23,773 bases of DNA from CAINDZ01 sp964399195 (lineage in GTDB: Bacteria; Krumholzibacteriota; Krumholzibacteriia; LZORAL124-64-63), in assembly GCA_964399195.1 (NCBI GenBank), contig CAYNPY010000058.1:1-23773 (forward strand), written 5' to 3'. A model generated the notes under the pieces. It was not told where the DNA came from and did not search any database. It was given only the letters and a program-made list of their open reading frames with translations. Positions within the stretch are counted from its first letter, which is position 1. The number at the start of each line of letters is the position of its first letter. Positions 6,077 to 15,800 of this stretch are shown here, piece after piece. The position numbers and the translations under genes are program-made.

Positions 6077-8185
6077 ATGAGGAGGATCATGCTCGGCCTG
6101 CTCGCGCCCGCCTGCCTGGCGGCCCTGGCCGGAGCCGGCGGCTGCTCGCGCAAGGCGCCGCCCGCCGCCACGACCGCCGCCGAGTCCCCGGCGCCGCTGA
6201 TCGACCGCGAACTGTTCTTCGGCGACCCCGAGATCTCCGGTTCGCAGCTGTCGCCGGACGGCCGTTGGCTCAGCTTCCTCAAGCCGCACAACGGCGCCCG
6301 CAACATCTGGGTCAAGGGCGCCGACGAGCCGTTCTCGGCGGCCCGTCCGGTGACCGCGGACAAGCGGCCGGTGCCCGGCTACTTCTGGAGCCGCGACTCC
6401 CGCTACGTCCTCTACGTGCAGGACCGCGACGGCGACGAGAACTTCCACGTCTGGGCGGTGGACCCGGCCGGCGCGCCCGAAGGCGAGGCCGGGGTGCCGC
6501 CGGCCCGCGACCTGACGCCGGTGCCGGGCGTGCGGGCGCAGATCCTCTCGGTGCCGCGCCGCCAGCCGGGCGTGCTGATGGTGGGCCTCAACGCGCGCGA
6601 CCCGCGCTTCCACGACATCTACCGCGTGGACATCGCGTCGGGCGAGCGCACGCTGGTCCGCGAGAACAAGGAAGAGGTCGGCGGCTGGATGTTCGACAAC
6701 GAGGGGCAGCTGCGCCTGGCCTGGAAGGAAAAGCCGGGCGGCGGCGGCGACCTCTATCGCGTCGGCCTGCAGGGCCTCGAGCCGATCGCCTCGGCGACGT
6801 TCGAGGAGGACCTCACGCCCATCCAGTTCCATCCGGACGGGCGGCGCTGCTACGTGTCGACGAACGTCGGCGCGGACGTCGACCTGGCGCGCCTGATGCT
6901 GCTGGACGTGGACTCTGGCGCCTGGACGCTGGTCGAGCAGGATCCCGAGAACGAGGTCGACTTCGGCGGCGCGGTGTTCCATCCCGCCACCGACGAGCTG
7001 ATCGCCACCAGCTACACCGGCGACCGCGACCGGGTCTATCCCAAGACGCCCGAGGCGCAGCGCCTGTGGGACGCGCTGCGCAAGGCCCTGCCCGATGGCG
7101 AACTGGCGGTCACGAGCCTGACCGACGACCTGAGCCGGCTGCTGGTGGCCGTCCACGGCGACGTCGACCCCGGCTCGGTCTACCTGTACGACGCGGGACC
7201 GGGCACGGCGACGCTGGTCTACAAGGCCCGCCCGGACCTGCCGTCCGAGCACCTGGCTCACATGAGCCCGGTGACGTACACGGCGCGCGACGGCATGAAG
7301 ATCCACGGGTACCTGACGCTGCCGCGCGGCGGCGGCGGCAAGAACCTGCCCGTGGTGATGTACATCCACGGCGGCCCGTGGGCGCGCGACCAGTGGGGCT
7401 ACGAGCCGTACGTGCAGTTCCTGGCCAACCGCGGCTACGCGGTGATGCAGGTCAACTACCGGGCCTCGACGGGTTACGGCAAGAAGTACCTCAACGCGGG
7501 CAACCGCGAATGGGGCACCGGCGCCATGCAGCACGACGTGACCGACGCCGCCCAGTGGCTGATCGATCAGGGCATCGCCGACCCGAAGCGCATCGGCATC
7601 TTCGGCGGCAGCTACGGCGGCTACGCGACGCTCGCGGGCGTGACCTGGACGCCCGACCTGTACGCCTGCGGCATCCCCTACGTGGGCCCGTCGAACCTGG
7701 TGACCCTCATCGAGAGCTTCCCCGAGTACTGGAAGCCGTTCCTCGAGGGCTCGTTCTACCGGCGCGTGGGCAACCCGGCGGTCGAGGCGGAGCGCCAGGA
7801 CCTCATCGACCGCTCGCCCCTGTTCCACTGCGACGCCATCAAGGTGCCGCTGCTGGTCGTGCACGGGGCCAACGATCCGCGCGTCAAGCAGCACGAGTCC
7901 GACCAGATCGTCGTCGCGCTGCGCCAGAAGCAGAAGCCGGTCGAGTACCTGGTGGCTCCCGACGAGGGGCACGGGTTCCGCGCGCCCGGCAACCGCCTGG
8001 CCCTGGCCGTGGCGATGGAGAGGTTCCTGGGCAGGCACCTCGGCGGCCGCGTGCAGGAGACCGTCAGCGAGCCGACGGCGGCCGCGCTGGCGGCCATCAC
8101 CGTCGACGTCGGTCAGGTGACCCTGGACAAGGGAGTGACGCAGGGCGAGGGAGCCGCCGGCGCCGGCGCCGGCGCCGCGCACTGA
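6077..8185 (+). CDS. S9-family prolyl oligopeptidase / dipeptidyl peptidase-like lipoprotein
   Basis: This 702-residue predicted lipoprotein has a signal peptide ending at Cys23 (LAGAGGC). An N-terminal WD/PD40-type beta-propeller (about residues 45-410) carries repeated SPDGRW-like motifs and is followed by a C-terminal alpha/beta-hydrolase domain. The catalytic triad is visible as Ser512 (GGSYGG), Asp600 (HGANDPRV) and His632 (EGHGF). YIHGGPW near residue 431 is the oxyanion-region motif of the family. It should cleave short proline- or alanine-containing peptides in the periplasm or at the outer membrane. The ATG is supported by AAGGAGAA 5 bases upstream. The protein runs about 45 residues past the usual domain end, finishing in an Ala-Gly tract encoded by GCCGGC repeats. 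It lies 114 bases after the oxidoreductase gene. That gap holds a T5 run at 6000-6004 but no convincing terminator. Confidence 0.93.
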   Translation: MRRIMLGLLAPACLAALAGAGGCSRKAPPAATTAAESPAPLIDRELFFGDPEISGSQLSPDGRWLSFLKPHNGARNIWVKGADEPFSAARPVTADKRPVPGYFWSRDSRYVLYVQDRDGDENFHVWAVDPAGAPEGEAGVPPARDLTPVPGVRAQILSVPRRQPGVLMVGLNARDPRFHDIYRVDIASGERTLVRENKEEVGGWMFDNEGQLRLAWKEKPGGGGDLYRVGLQGLEPIASATFEEDLTPIQFHPDGRRCYVSTNVGADVDLARLMLLDVDSGAWTLVEQDPENEVDFGGAVFHPATDELIATSYTGDRDRVYPKTPEAQRLWDALRKALPDGELAVTSLTDDLSRLLVAVHGDVDPGSVYLYDAGPGTATLVYKARPDLPSEHLAHMSPVTYTARDGMKIHGYLTLPRGGGGKNLPVVMYIHGGPWARDQWGYEPYVQFLANRGYAVMQVNYRASTGYGKKYLNAGNREWGTGAMQHDVTDAAQWLIDQGIADPKRIGIFGGSYGGYATLAGVTWTPDLYACGIPYVGPSNLVTLIESFPEYWKPFLEGSFYRRVGNPAVEAERQDLIDRSPLFHCDAIKVPLLVVHGANDPRVKQHESDQIVVALRQKQKPVEYLVAPDEGHGFRAPGNRLALAVAMERFLGRHLGGRVQETVSEPTAAALAAITVDVGQVTLDKGVTQGEGAAGAGAGAAH
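8156..8176 (+). repeat. GCCGGC microsatellite at the end of the S9 peptidase gene
   Basis: Three and a half tandem copies of GCCGGC encode the Ala-Gly tail of the S9 peptidase just before its stop. Such hexamer runs can change length without shifting the frame. Confidence 0.75.
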
Positions 8186-8192
8186 GGCCTGC

Positions 8193-8227
8193 GGGGCGGG
8201 CGCGGCGTCCATCGTCGCGCCCGCTCC
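8193..8227. terminator. GC-rich hairpin between convergent genes
   Basis: A 12-bp stem centred on GCGGGCGCG (8196-8204) and CGCGCCCGC (8216-8224), with an 11-base loop, sits between the stop of the S9 peptidase (8185) and the stop of signal peptidase I (8235). Neither side has a U tract, so it may act as a bidirectional barrier or a transcript-stabilising end rather than a classical intrinsic terminator. Confidence 0.5.
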
Positions 8228-8234
8228 CGGCGGT

Positions 8235-8927
8235 TCAGGAGACCCGGCTGCAGAACCGTTCCCACCGCGGGCGGAACCCGCCCGCGGTGTCGAGCGACCC
8301 GGCCAGCCCCACCACGCGGCCGGCGATGTCGCCGCGCGGAACGCAGCCGAACCAGCGCGAATCCGCGCTCAGGTCCCGATTGTCGCCCAGCAGGAAGTAC
8401 TGCCCGTCCGGGACGCGGAACGCCGGCAGGTCCGGACGCCGGCCGCCGCCGGCGAAGGCCACCGCGTGCGGACGGCCCGCAAGGTCCTCGCGCGCGAAGC
8501 GCCAGCCCGCCGCCTCGTCGCCCACCAGGCGCCGCAGCGCCGCGTCGTCGGCCGGCCCATAGGCGACCGGACGGCCATTGACCGTCAGGCGGTTGTCGCG
8601 CAGCGCGATCACGTCGCCGGGCACGCCGATCACGCGCTTGACCAGCCGTTTGCCGTCGGCCGGCGAGCGGCAGGTGACGATGTCGCCCGGGGCCGGATCG
8701 GCGCGTCGGTGCAGCACGCCGCCTCCGAAGGGCAGCTTGACGTCGTAGGCCAGCTTGTCGACGACGATGCGGTCGCCCACCAGCAGGGTCGGCTGCATCG
8801 AGCCCGAGGGCACGTCGTGCCAGTCGGCGACGGCCGAGCGGAACGCCAGCATGACCAGGATCATCAGCGCCAGAGACAGCAGGCCGCTGCGCCGGGCGCG
8901 GGCCGCCAGAGAGCGGAGCCGGAGCAT
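8235..8927 (-). CDS. lepB: Signal peptidase I
   Basis: This 230-residue type I signal peptidase removes signal peptides from exported proteins at the periplasmic face of the inner membrane. There is one N-terminal TM helix (about residues 14-34). The catalytic Ser43 follows in PSGSMQPTLLVGD and the general-base Lys97 in RLVKRVIGVPGD. Box E reads GDNRDLSADSRWFG. With a single TM segment it resembles the shorter SipS-like form rather than the two-TM E. coli enzyme. An insertion of about 45 residues (roughly 120-165) separates the Lys box from box E. The ATG at 8927 is preceded by AAAGGA about 9 bases upstream. It lies 65 bases downstream of the EamA transporter gene on the same strand and may share its transcript. 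Confidence 0.95.
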   Translation of the reverse strand: MLRLRSLAARARRSGLLSLALMILVMLAFRSAVADWHDVPSGSMQPTLLVGDRIVVDKLAYDVKLPFGGGVLHRRADPAPGDIVTCRSPADGKRLVKRVIGVPGDVIALRDNRLTVNGRPVAYGPADDAALRRLVGDEAAGWRFAREDLAGRPHAVAFAGGGRRPDLPAFRVPDGQYFLLGDNRDLSADSRWFGCVPRGDIAGRVVGLAGSLDTAGGFRPRWERFCSRVS

Positions 8928-8964
8928 CGAGGGCGTCCTTTCGTCGGTGCGGGTTGCGAACGCG

Positions 8965-8987
8965 GGCGGCCGCCGGAAGCGGCCGTC
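8965..8987 (-). other. Hairpin between the EamA gene and lepB
   Basis: CGGCCGC (8967-8973) and GCGGCCG (8979-8985) form a perfect 7-bp stem with a 5-base loop, extendable outward to 8965-8987 with one G-U pair. It lies in the 65-base gap before lepB and has no U tract, so it may modulate rather than end transcription. Confidence 0.35.
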
Positions 8988-8992
8988 GCGGT

Positions 8993-9910
8993 TCAACGCC
9001 CGCGCGCGCGGCGGGGTTCCCGGGCGGCGGCGCCGCCGCCCTGCTGCTGCCACCACAGCCCGGCGATGATCAGCAGCAGGCCCACGACCGTGGCCGGACG
9101 CACGGCCTCGTGCAACACGAAGTGGATGAACACCAACGAGACGAGCGGCGACAGGAAGATCAGGTTCGCCACCCGCGCGGCGCTCGGCGCCAGCTTCAGG
9201 GCGCCCAGCCAGAGGACGAAGGTGAAGCCCATCTCGAAGGCGCCCACGTAGGCGCCGGCCGCCAGCCCGCGCGCCGGCAGGTCGAAATCCGAGCGCAACA
9301 GCACCGCCAGCGCGCACAGCGGCGCCGCGCCCGCGAAGTTCCACCACAGGCCCACGACCGGCTCCAGGGGCGACCGCGTGTTCGCCAGCCAGTACAGCGC
9401 CCACAGCACGGTGCTGCCGAGGGCCAGGGCGACGCCGACGGGGTCGGCGGCCAACAGGCCGGCGACGGTGCCGCCGGTGGCGATCAGGAAGACGCCGGCG
9501 TAGCAGACCACGCCCGCCATCAGCACGCGGGGGCCCGGCCGCTGACCCAGCAGCGGAATCGCCAGCCAGGACAGGGTGAGCGCCCAGGTGTAGTTGAGCG
9601 GCTGCGCAACCTGGGCCGGCAGGCGATCGTAGGCGGCGAACAGCACCAGGTAATACGCGAACGGGTTGAGGGCCCCGAGCAGGAGCGCCCGGGTCCTCTC
9701 GCGCGGGGGCGTGCGCGCCAGATCTCCCAGCCGGCGCTGCGCAGCCAGCACGCCCGTCAGGCACGCCGCCGACACGCAGGCCGCCACCATCAGGAGCTGA
9801 TACGTGTCCAAGTTGCGCAGCGCCAGCTTGAACGCCGTGGCCACCGTCGACCAGACGGCGACGGCGCCGAGGGCGCACCAGGTGGCGCGCCGGTGGTCAG
9901 GTGCGGTCAC
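8993..9910 (-). CDS. EamA/DMT-superfamily transporter
   Basis: This 305-residue inner-membrane protein has about ten predicted TM helices arranged as two EamA repeats, typical of drug/metabolite exporters. Recognisable blocks are the N-terminal WSTVATAFKLAL segment, PFAYYLVLFAAYDRLPA with the conserved LNYTWAL helix, and the closing PLVSLVFIHFVLHE and GLLLIIAGLWWQQ helices. The GTG at 9908-9910 is preferred: GGGAG lies about 8 bases upstream, and upstream in-frame codons add only a low-complexity Arg/Pro-rich stretch with no membrane segment. Substrate is unknown; homologues export amino acids or other metabolites. The gene diverges from the RND efflux operon across a 239-base region. Confidence 0.87.
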   Translation of the reverse strand: MTAPDHRRATWCALGAVAVWSTVATAFKLALRNLDTYQLLMVAACVSAACLTGVLAAQRRLGDLARTPPRERTRALLLGALNPFAYYLVLFAAYDRLPAQVAQPLNYTWALTLSWLAIPLLGQRPGPRVLMAGVVCYAGVFLIATGGTVAGLLAADPVGVALALGSTVLWALYWLANTRSPLEPVVGLWWNFAGAAPLCALAVLLRSDFDLPARGLAAGAYVGAFEMGFTFVLWLGALKLAPSAARVANLIFLSPLVSLVFIHFVLHEAVRPATVVGLLLIIAGLWWQQQGGGAAAREPRRARGR

Positions 9911-10085
9911 GGGGCAGACTCCCGGTGGAGGATCGCGGCTGCCGGCCACGCGTCGGGGCGGCGGCTCCGCGGACGCGAGCCGGTGTCGAAGCGGACGCCC
10001 CGTGGTGGCGCGCCCGTCGCCGGTCGTGCCATCATGGGCCACGGCCCCTGATCCGTCCAGCACACGGGCGCCGGCGGGCCATTCG

Positions 10086-10094
10086 TGATAACTT
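10086..10094 (+). promoter_or_regulatory. Candidate extended -10 element for the RND efflux operon
   Basis: TG-A-TAACTT (10086-10094) fits TGnTAnnnT; no convincing -35 lies 17 bases upstream. Transcription would start near 10101 and leave about 49 bases before the preferred start at 10150. Apart from this element, the 239-base divergent region 9911-10149 shows no other feature I can support. Confidence 0.35.
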
Positions 10095-10149
10095 TGGGCG
10101 CTGAATGCCGAGGTCCACTCCCCCTTTCCTTCCGCGAGGTATCCGGGGC

Positions 10150-11784
10150 ATGCTCAGACCGCAATCGTGGCGCGCGACCGGCGCGCCTGCCGCTTTCGTG
10201 ACGGCGCCGTTCGCGGCGATGATCCTGGCGGCGTTCCTCGCCGTCCAGTCGGCGGCAGCGGCCGCGGCGCCCGCCGCAGCCGTCGCCGAGCCCGACAGCG
10301 CGCTCGGCGCCGTGCTGGCCGCGCTGCCCGGCGAGAGCGTCGGCCTGGCCGACCTGCTGGCGGCGGCGCAGGCGCACGCGGTGGCCGCGCAGCTGGCGGA
10401 CGCCGATCTGGACGCCGCCGCCGCGGCGCTCCGCGGCGAACGCGGCGCGTTCGACCCGGAGCTGTTCGGCAGCGCCGCCTGGACCGGCAGCGACCAGCCG
10501 GCCGCCTCGCTCTTCTCGGGCGCCCCGGTCGTCAGCACCGAGACGGCCGAGTTCGAGGCCGGCGCGCGCGTGAGACTGCCGGTGGGCACCGAGCTGTCGG
10601 CCTCGCTGTCGACGGTGCGCACGGTGACGAATTCCGCGTACGCGGCGCTGTCGCCGCAGTACCAGACGTTCGGTTCGCTGACGGTGCGGCAGCCGTTGCT
10701 GAAGGGGTTCGGCCCCGCCGCCGGCGCCGAGCTGCGAGCTGCCGAGCGCGCGGCCGCCGCGGCCGCGGCCCGCCGGCAGGCGGCCAGGCAGGCCGTCGCC
10801 GCCGAGGTCGAGGCCGGCTACTGGGAACTCTACGCGGGCGAGCGCGACCTGGCGGTCGCCCTGCTGATCCGCGACCGCACGCGCCTGTTCCTGGAGGAGA
10901 CGCGGCTGCGGGCGCGGGCGGGCCTGGTGGGACCCAGCCAGGTGGCCAACGCCGAGGTCTTCCTGGCCGAGCAGGAGCAGCGCGTGCTGGACGCCGAGGA
11001 GCAGCTCGACCGGCGTTCGGACGGCCTGGCTTCACTGGTCGGGCGGCGCCCGGCGGCGGGCCACCTGCGATTCCGACCGGCGGACGAGCCGCCCGCTGCG
11101 CCGAGGGTGCTGGAGCTGGCGTCGGTCCTCGCTGCCGCGCGCGAAGGCAATCCCGACCTGCAGGCGCTGGCTGAGCAGCGCGAGGCCGCCGTGCGCAGAG
11201 CCGAGGGCGCCCGCTGGGACGCGCGGCCGCGGCTGGACGTGTTCGGCGGCATCGGCGGCTACGGGCTGTCCGGCGCGGCGCGGGATATCGTCTTTCCCGG
11301 CTCTGCGGACACGATCCGCTACGATATCGCCGACGGCTTCGGGCCCGGCTGGGCGCAGGTGCGCGACCGCGATTATCCGTGGTGGAACGCGGGCGCCGTG
11401 CTGAGCGTGCCGCTGGGCGGGCGCGGCGGCGGCGGCGAGGCCCAGCGGCGCCGGGCCGAAGTGGCCCGCGCCGGACACCTGCTGGAGGGCGCGCGGCGCG
11501 CGCTCGAGGAGCAGGTGCGCGCGCAGCATCGCGAACTGGAGCGCGGGGCGCGCCGCCTGGAACTGGCGGAATCCGGCGTCGAGGCCTCGCTGCGCCAGGT
11601 GGAGATCGGCATGATCGAGTACCGCAACGGGCGCAGCACCGCCTTCGAGGTCGTCCGCCTGGCGGCCGACCTGGCGGCCGCGCAGCAACGCTATTCGCAG
11701 GCCCTGGTGCGCACGGCGCGAGCCGCGGCGGCCCTGACCCAGCTGACCGGCGGTTGGTACCGCTCGGCCGCGGAACGGGAGTGA
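10150..11784 (+). CDS. TolC-family outer-membrane efflux protein
   Basis: This 544-residue outer-membrane channel subunit belongs to a tripartite efflux system. It opens with an export signal (hydrophobic stretch about residues 12-40, ending in an alanine-rich cleavage region). The mature part has two halves rich in long amphipathic helices, the OEP repeat pattern. Typical elements are GYWELYAGERDL at the helical hairpin, LTVRQPLLKGFG in the first beta segment and a second repeat in the C-terminal half. The start is uncertain: an in-frame ATG at 10105 lies almost at the predicted transcript start and lacks a ribosome site, whereas 10150 has GAGG 10 bases upstream and starts near the signal peptide. 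It is the first gene of the efflux operon; the adaptor start follows its stop by 2 bases. Confidence 0.9.
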   Translation: MLRPQSWRATGAPAAFVTAPFAAMILAAFLAVQSAAAAAAPAAAVAEPDSALGAVLAALPGESVGLADLLAAAQAHAVAAQLADADLDAAAAALRGERGAFDPELFGSAAWTGSDQPAASLFSGAPVVSTETAEFEAGARVRLPVGTELSASLSTVRTVTNSAYAALSPQYQTFGSLTVRQPLLKGFGPAAGAELRAAERAAAAAAARRQAARQAVAAEVEAGYWELYAGERDLAVALLIRDRTRLFLEETRLRARAGLVGPSQVANAEVFLAEQEQRVLDAEEQLDRRSDGLASLVGRRPAAGHLRFRPADEPPAAPRVLELASVLAAAREGNPDLQALAEQREAAVRRAEGARWDARPRLDVFGGIGGYGLSGAARDIVFPGSADTIRYDIADGFGPGWAQVRDRDYPWWNAGAVLSVPLGGRGGGGEAQRRRAEVARAGHLLEGARRALEEQVRAQHRELERGARRLELAESGVEASLRQVEIGMIEYRNGRSTAFEVVRLAADLAAAQQRYSQALVRTARAAAALTQLTGGWYRSAAERE

Positions 11785-11786
11785 CG

Positions 11787-12878
11787 ATGACGAGGATCCG
11801 GATGCGAGGCCTGGCGGCCGCCACGACCGCCGTGGCGGTCCTGGCGGGAGCCGCGGGCTGCGGCGGCAAGAAGCAGGCCGGCGGCTTCGCGCCGCCCCCC
11901 ACGCCGGTCGAAACCGCGATCGTGGCCGCCGGGGCGGTGGCGGACCGCTTCGCCACCGTGGGCACGCTCGAGGCCGACCTGCAGGTCGAGGTCACGGCCG
12001 AGATCGACGGCGTCGTGCGCTCGCTGCCGCTGCCCGAGGGCGGCGCCGTGCGCGCGGGCCAGTTGCTGGCCACGCTCGACGACGTCCAGCTGGCGGCCGA
12101 GGCCCAGCGCGCCGAGGCGCTGCGCGACCAGAGCCGCGCCACCTGGGAACGCGTGCGCACCGTGGTGGAGCAGGGCGCCGGCGCCCCGCAGGACCTGGAC
12201 GACGCGACCGCCGCCCTGAAAGTGGCCGAAGCGAACCTGGACCTGGCCCGGGCGCGGCTGGGCAAGACCCGCATCACGGCGCCGTTCGCCGGCAGCGTCG
12301 GGCTTCGCCGCGTCAGCCCCGGCGCCTTCGTGCGCGCGGGCGCGCCGTTGACCGACCTGTCGCGGCTGGACCGCCTGCGCCTGACCTTCTCGGTGCCCGA
12401 GCGCCTGCTCGGGCGCCTGAAGGCCGGCGACGCCGTGCGCATCGAGACCACCGCGCACCCCGGCGAGGTGCTCGAGGGCGCCGTCGCGGTGATCGAGCCG
12501 CAACTCGACGGCCAGACCCGCGCCACCCGGGTGGTGGCCACGGTGGCCAACCCGGACCTGCGGCTGCGGCCCGGGATGTCGGCGACCGTCACGCTGGTCC
12601 TCGACGAGCGGGCGCAGGCCCTCACGGTCCCGGACGAGGCCGTGTTCGTCACCGGCGGCCAGGCCTTCGTGTTCGTGGTGAAGCCGGACAGCACGGTGGC
12701 GCGCGCCGCGGTGCAGCTGGGCACGCGGCTGCCCGGCGTGGTCGAAGTCACCGGCGGGCTGGACGGCGGCCAGGTCGTGGTCAAGGCCGGCCACCAGAAG
12801 CTCTACGACGGCGCCAGGGTCATGCCGACCGGCAGCGCCCAGGCGGGCCCCGGCGCCGCGGGCGGGAGCGGACGATGA
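11787..12878 (+). CDS. RND efflux periplasmic adaptor lipoprotein (membrane fusion protein)
   Basis: This 363-residue adaptor links the inner-membrane pump to the TolC-like channel. A lipoprotein signal ends at Cys25 (LAGAAGC), anchoring it in the inner membrane. The HlyD/AcrA order follows: a first beta strand plus half lipoyl domain (VTAEIDGVV...PEGGAVRAGQLL), a helical hairpin (about residues 100-155), the second half lipoyl domain (KTRITAPFAGSVGLRRVSPG), then beta-barrel and membrane-proximal domains (PDLRLRPGMSATVTL, LTVPDEAVF). GGGAG, 6 bases before the ATG, overlaps the end of the TolC-like gene, and its own TGA overlaps the pump's ATG. This tight packing indicates translational coupling of all three components. 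Confidence 0.94.
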   Translation: MTRIRMRGLAAATTAVAVLAGAAGCGGKKQAGGFAPPPTPVETAIVAAGAVADRFATVGTLEADLQVEVTAEIDGVVRSLPLPEGGAVRAGQLLATLDDVQLAAEAQRAEALRDQSRATWERVRTVVEQGAGAPQDLDDATAALKVAEANLDLARARLGKTRITAPFAGSVGLRRVSPGAFVRAGAPLTDLSRLDRLRLTFSVPERLLGRLKAGDAVRIETTAHPGEVLEGAVAVIEPQLDGQTRATRVVATVANPDLRLRPGMSATVTLVLDERAQALTVPDEAVFVTGGQAFVFVVKPDSTVARAAVQLGTRLPGVVEVTGGLDGGQVVVKAGHQKLYDGARVMPTGSAQAGPGAAGGSGR

Positions 12879-15800
12879 AGCTGAGCGAGGTCTCCATCCG
12901 GCGGCCGGTCTTCACGATCGTGCTGAGCCTGGCGATCATCCTGCTGGGCGTCATCTCCTACACGCGACTGCCGGTCCGCGAGTATCCCGAGACCGATCCG
13001 CCCATCGTCTCGGTGACGACGCTCTACCGCGGCGCCAGTCCCAACGTGGTCGAGACCGAGATCACGGACGTGCTGGAGGAGCAGTTCTCGACGATCGAGT
13101 CGGTCAAGACGATCACCTCGAGCAGCCGGGAGCAGGGCTCGGTCATCACGATCGAGTTCGAGCTGAAGCGCGACGTGGACGAAGCGGCCAACGACGTGCG
13201 CGACCGCGTCTCGCGCGTGCGCGGCGCCCTGCCTCGCGAGGCCGAGGATCCGATCGTCGCCAAGGTCGACGTCAACGCCCAGCCGGTCATGTGGATCGCC
13301 CTCGGCAGCGACCGCCACACGACGCTCGAGCTGTCGGACGTGGCCGACCGGCTGCTGAAGGAGCGCCTGCAGCGGCTGCCCGGCGTCGGCTCGGTGATCA
13401 TCGGCGGCGAGCGGCGCTACGCGATGCGGGTCTGGCTGGACCCGATGCGGATGGCCTCGCGCGGCCTGTCGGTGCAGGACATCGAGCGGGCGATCCGCGT
13501 CGAGAACGCGGAGATCCCCAGCGGGCGCGTCGAGGGCACCGGGCGCGAGTTCGCCGTCCGGACGCGGGGCGAACTGGACACGGCCGAGGAGTTCGGCGCC
13601 ATCATCGTCGCCCGGCGCGGCGACGACATCGTGCGCCTGGACGAGGTGGCGGCCATCGAGATCGGCGCCGAGGACGAGCGCACGCTGACCCGCTACAACG
13701 GGCAGCCGGCGGTCGGCCTGGGCGTGGTCAAGCAGAAGCAGGCCAGCACGCTGACGGCGGCGGCGGCCGTGCGCGGGGCGCTGCCCGAGCTGGCGGCGAT
13801 GCTGCCGGAAGGCATGCGCATGGACGTGGCGTTCGACTCGTCGCGTTTCATCGACGAGTCGGTGCACGAGGTGCGCGAGACCATCCTGATCGCCATCGCC
13901 CTGGTGGTGCTGGTGGTGCTCGTGTTCCTCAAGAGCCTGCGGGCGACGATCGTGCCGGTGGTGGCCATCCCCGTCTCGATCATCGGCGCCTTCATCCTGG
14001 CCTTCGCGCTGGGCTTCACGATCAACATCCTGACGCTGCTGGCGCTGGTGCTGGCGATCGGCCTCGTCGTCGACGACGCGATCGTCGTGCTCGAGAACAT
14101 CTACCGCCACCTGGAGATGGGCAAGTCGCGGCGGCAGGCGGCCGTGGACGGCGTGCGCGAGATCGGGTTCGCCGTCATCGCCACCACCATCGCGCTGGTG
14201 GCCGTCTTCATCCCGGTCGCGTTCCTGACCGGCAGCGTCGGGCGGCTGTTCCGCGAGTTCGGCCTGACGCTGGCCTTCTCGGTGGCGCTGTCGGCGTTCG
14301 TGGCGCTGACGTTGACGCCGATGATGTGCTCGCGCATGCTGCGCCCGCTGCACACGCACAGCGGCAGCTGGGCCAGCCGCTCGTTCGACGCCTTCTTCGC
14401 CGGCCTGGACCGCGCCTACGCGCGGACCCTGCGGCTGGCCCTGCGCTGGCGGGCGGCTGTCATCCTGACCGCGGTCGCCATGCTGGGCGCCAGCGCCTGG
14501 CTGCTGCGCTCCCTGCCGGAGGAACTGGTGCCGGTCGAGGACCGCGGCACCGCCTTCGGCATCGTCATGGCGCCCGAGGGCGCCACGCTGGAATACACCG
14601 ACCGCTACATGCGCATGGTCGAGGCGCAGCTGTTGCCGCTGCCCGAGCGCAACGGGCTGTTCACCGCCACGGGCCTCGGCTTCGGCGGACCGGGCCGCGT
14701 CACGAACGGCTTCGCGTTCCTGAACCTCAAGCCGCGCGACGAGCGGGAGCGGTCGCAGCAGGAGATCGTGGGCGGCATGTTCCCGCGCCTGCTGGGCATC
14801 CCGGGCGTGCTGGCCTTCCTGGTCAACCCGCCCAGCCTGGGCGGCAACTTCTCCTCGTCGGACATCCAGTACGTGCTGCAGGCCGAGACGTACGAGGAGC
14901 TGGGCGCCGCCGTCGGCACCATGCTGGCCGAGGCAGGCAAGCTGGGCTACCTGGTCAACCTGGACACCGACCTGAAGCTGAACAAGCCCGAGCTGCAGAT
15001 CGACATCGACCGCGAGCGGGCCGCGGGCCTGGGCGTGTCGGTGACCGACATCGGCTCCACCCTGGAGGCCTACCTGGGCGGGCGCGTGGCGGGCGACTTC
15101 AAGCGCGGCGCCAAGCAGTACGACGTGATCCTCCAGCTCCAGGCGTCGGGCCGGGCCACTCCGGACGTCATCGAGCAGATCTACCTGCGCGGGGCCGGGG
15201 GGCGGCTGGTGCAGCTGGCCAACGTCGTGAACGTGCGCGAGACCGTGGCGCCGAAGGAGCTCAACCACTTCAACCGCGTCCGTTCGGCGACGATCACCGC
15301 CAACCTGGCGCCGGGCACCGGCCTGGGCCAGGCGCTGACCGACCTGGACGCGATCTGGCAGCAGAAGCTGCCGGACACGGTCAAGCGCGACCTGGCGGGC
15401 GGCTCGCGCGAGTTCCGCGAGTCGAAGAACACGCTCTACTTCATGTTCGGCCTGGCGCTGGTGTTCATCTTCCTGGTCCTGGCCGCCCAGTTCGAGAGCT
15501 TCATCGACCCGCTGACGATCCTGCTGTCGGTGCCGCTGGCGGTGTTCGGCGCGCTGCTGTCTTTGTGGGTGTTCGGGCAGTCGCTGAACATCTTCTCGCG
15601 GATCGGGCTGATCATGCTGATCGGGCTGGTGACCAAGAACGCGATCCTGATCGTCGAGTTCGCCAACCAGCTGCGCGCCCAGGGCCGCGGCGTGCGCGAG
15701 GCCGTGGCCGAGGCCGCCGTCATCCGCCTGCGCCCGATCCTCATGACCTCGTTCTCGACGGTCTTCGGCATCCTGCCGATCGCGATCGGGCTGGGCGCCG

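Noticed and set aside
3716..8212. 1498-codon minus-strand open frame covering fumarase alpha and the antisense of two genes
   Set aside because: Only the part from 4606 to 3716 matches a protein family. The rest is the antisense of the saccharopine-dehydrogenase-like and S9 genes, kept open by high GC.
9911..10063. N-terminal extension of the EamA transporter to an upstream start at 10063
   Set aside because: The extra 51 residues are low complexity with no membrane segment, while the GTG at 9910 has a ribosome site and begins next to the first TM helix.
10532..12784. Long minus-strand frames opposite the RND efflux genes (also 12803-16021)
   Set aside because: These are low-complexity Arg/Pro/His-rich translations antisense to well-recognised efflux genes, with no ribosome sites or motifs.
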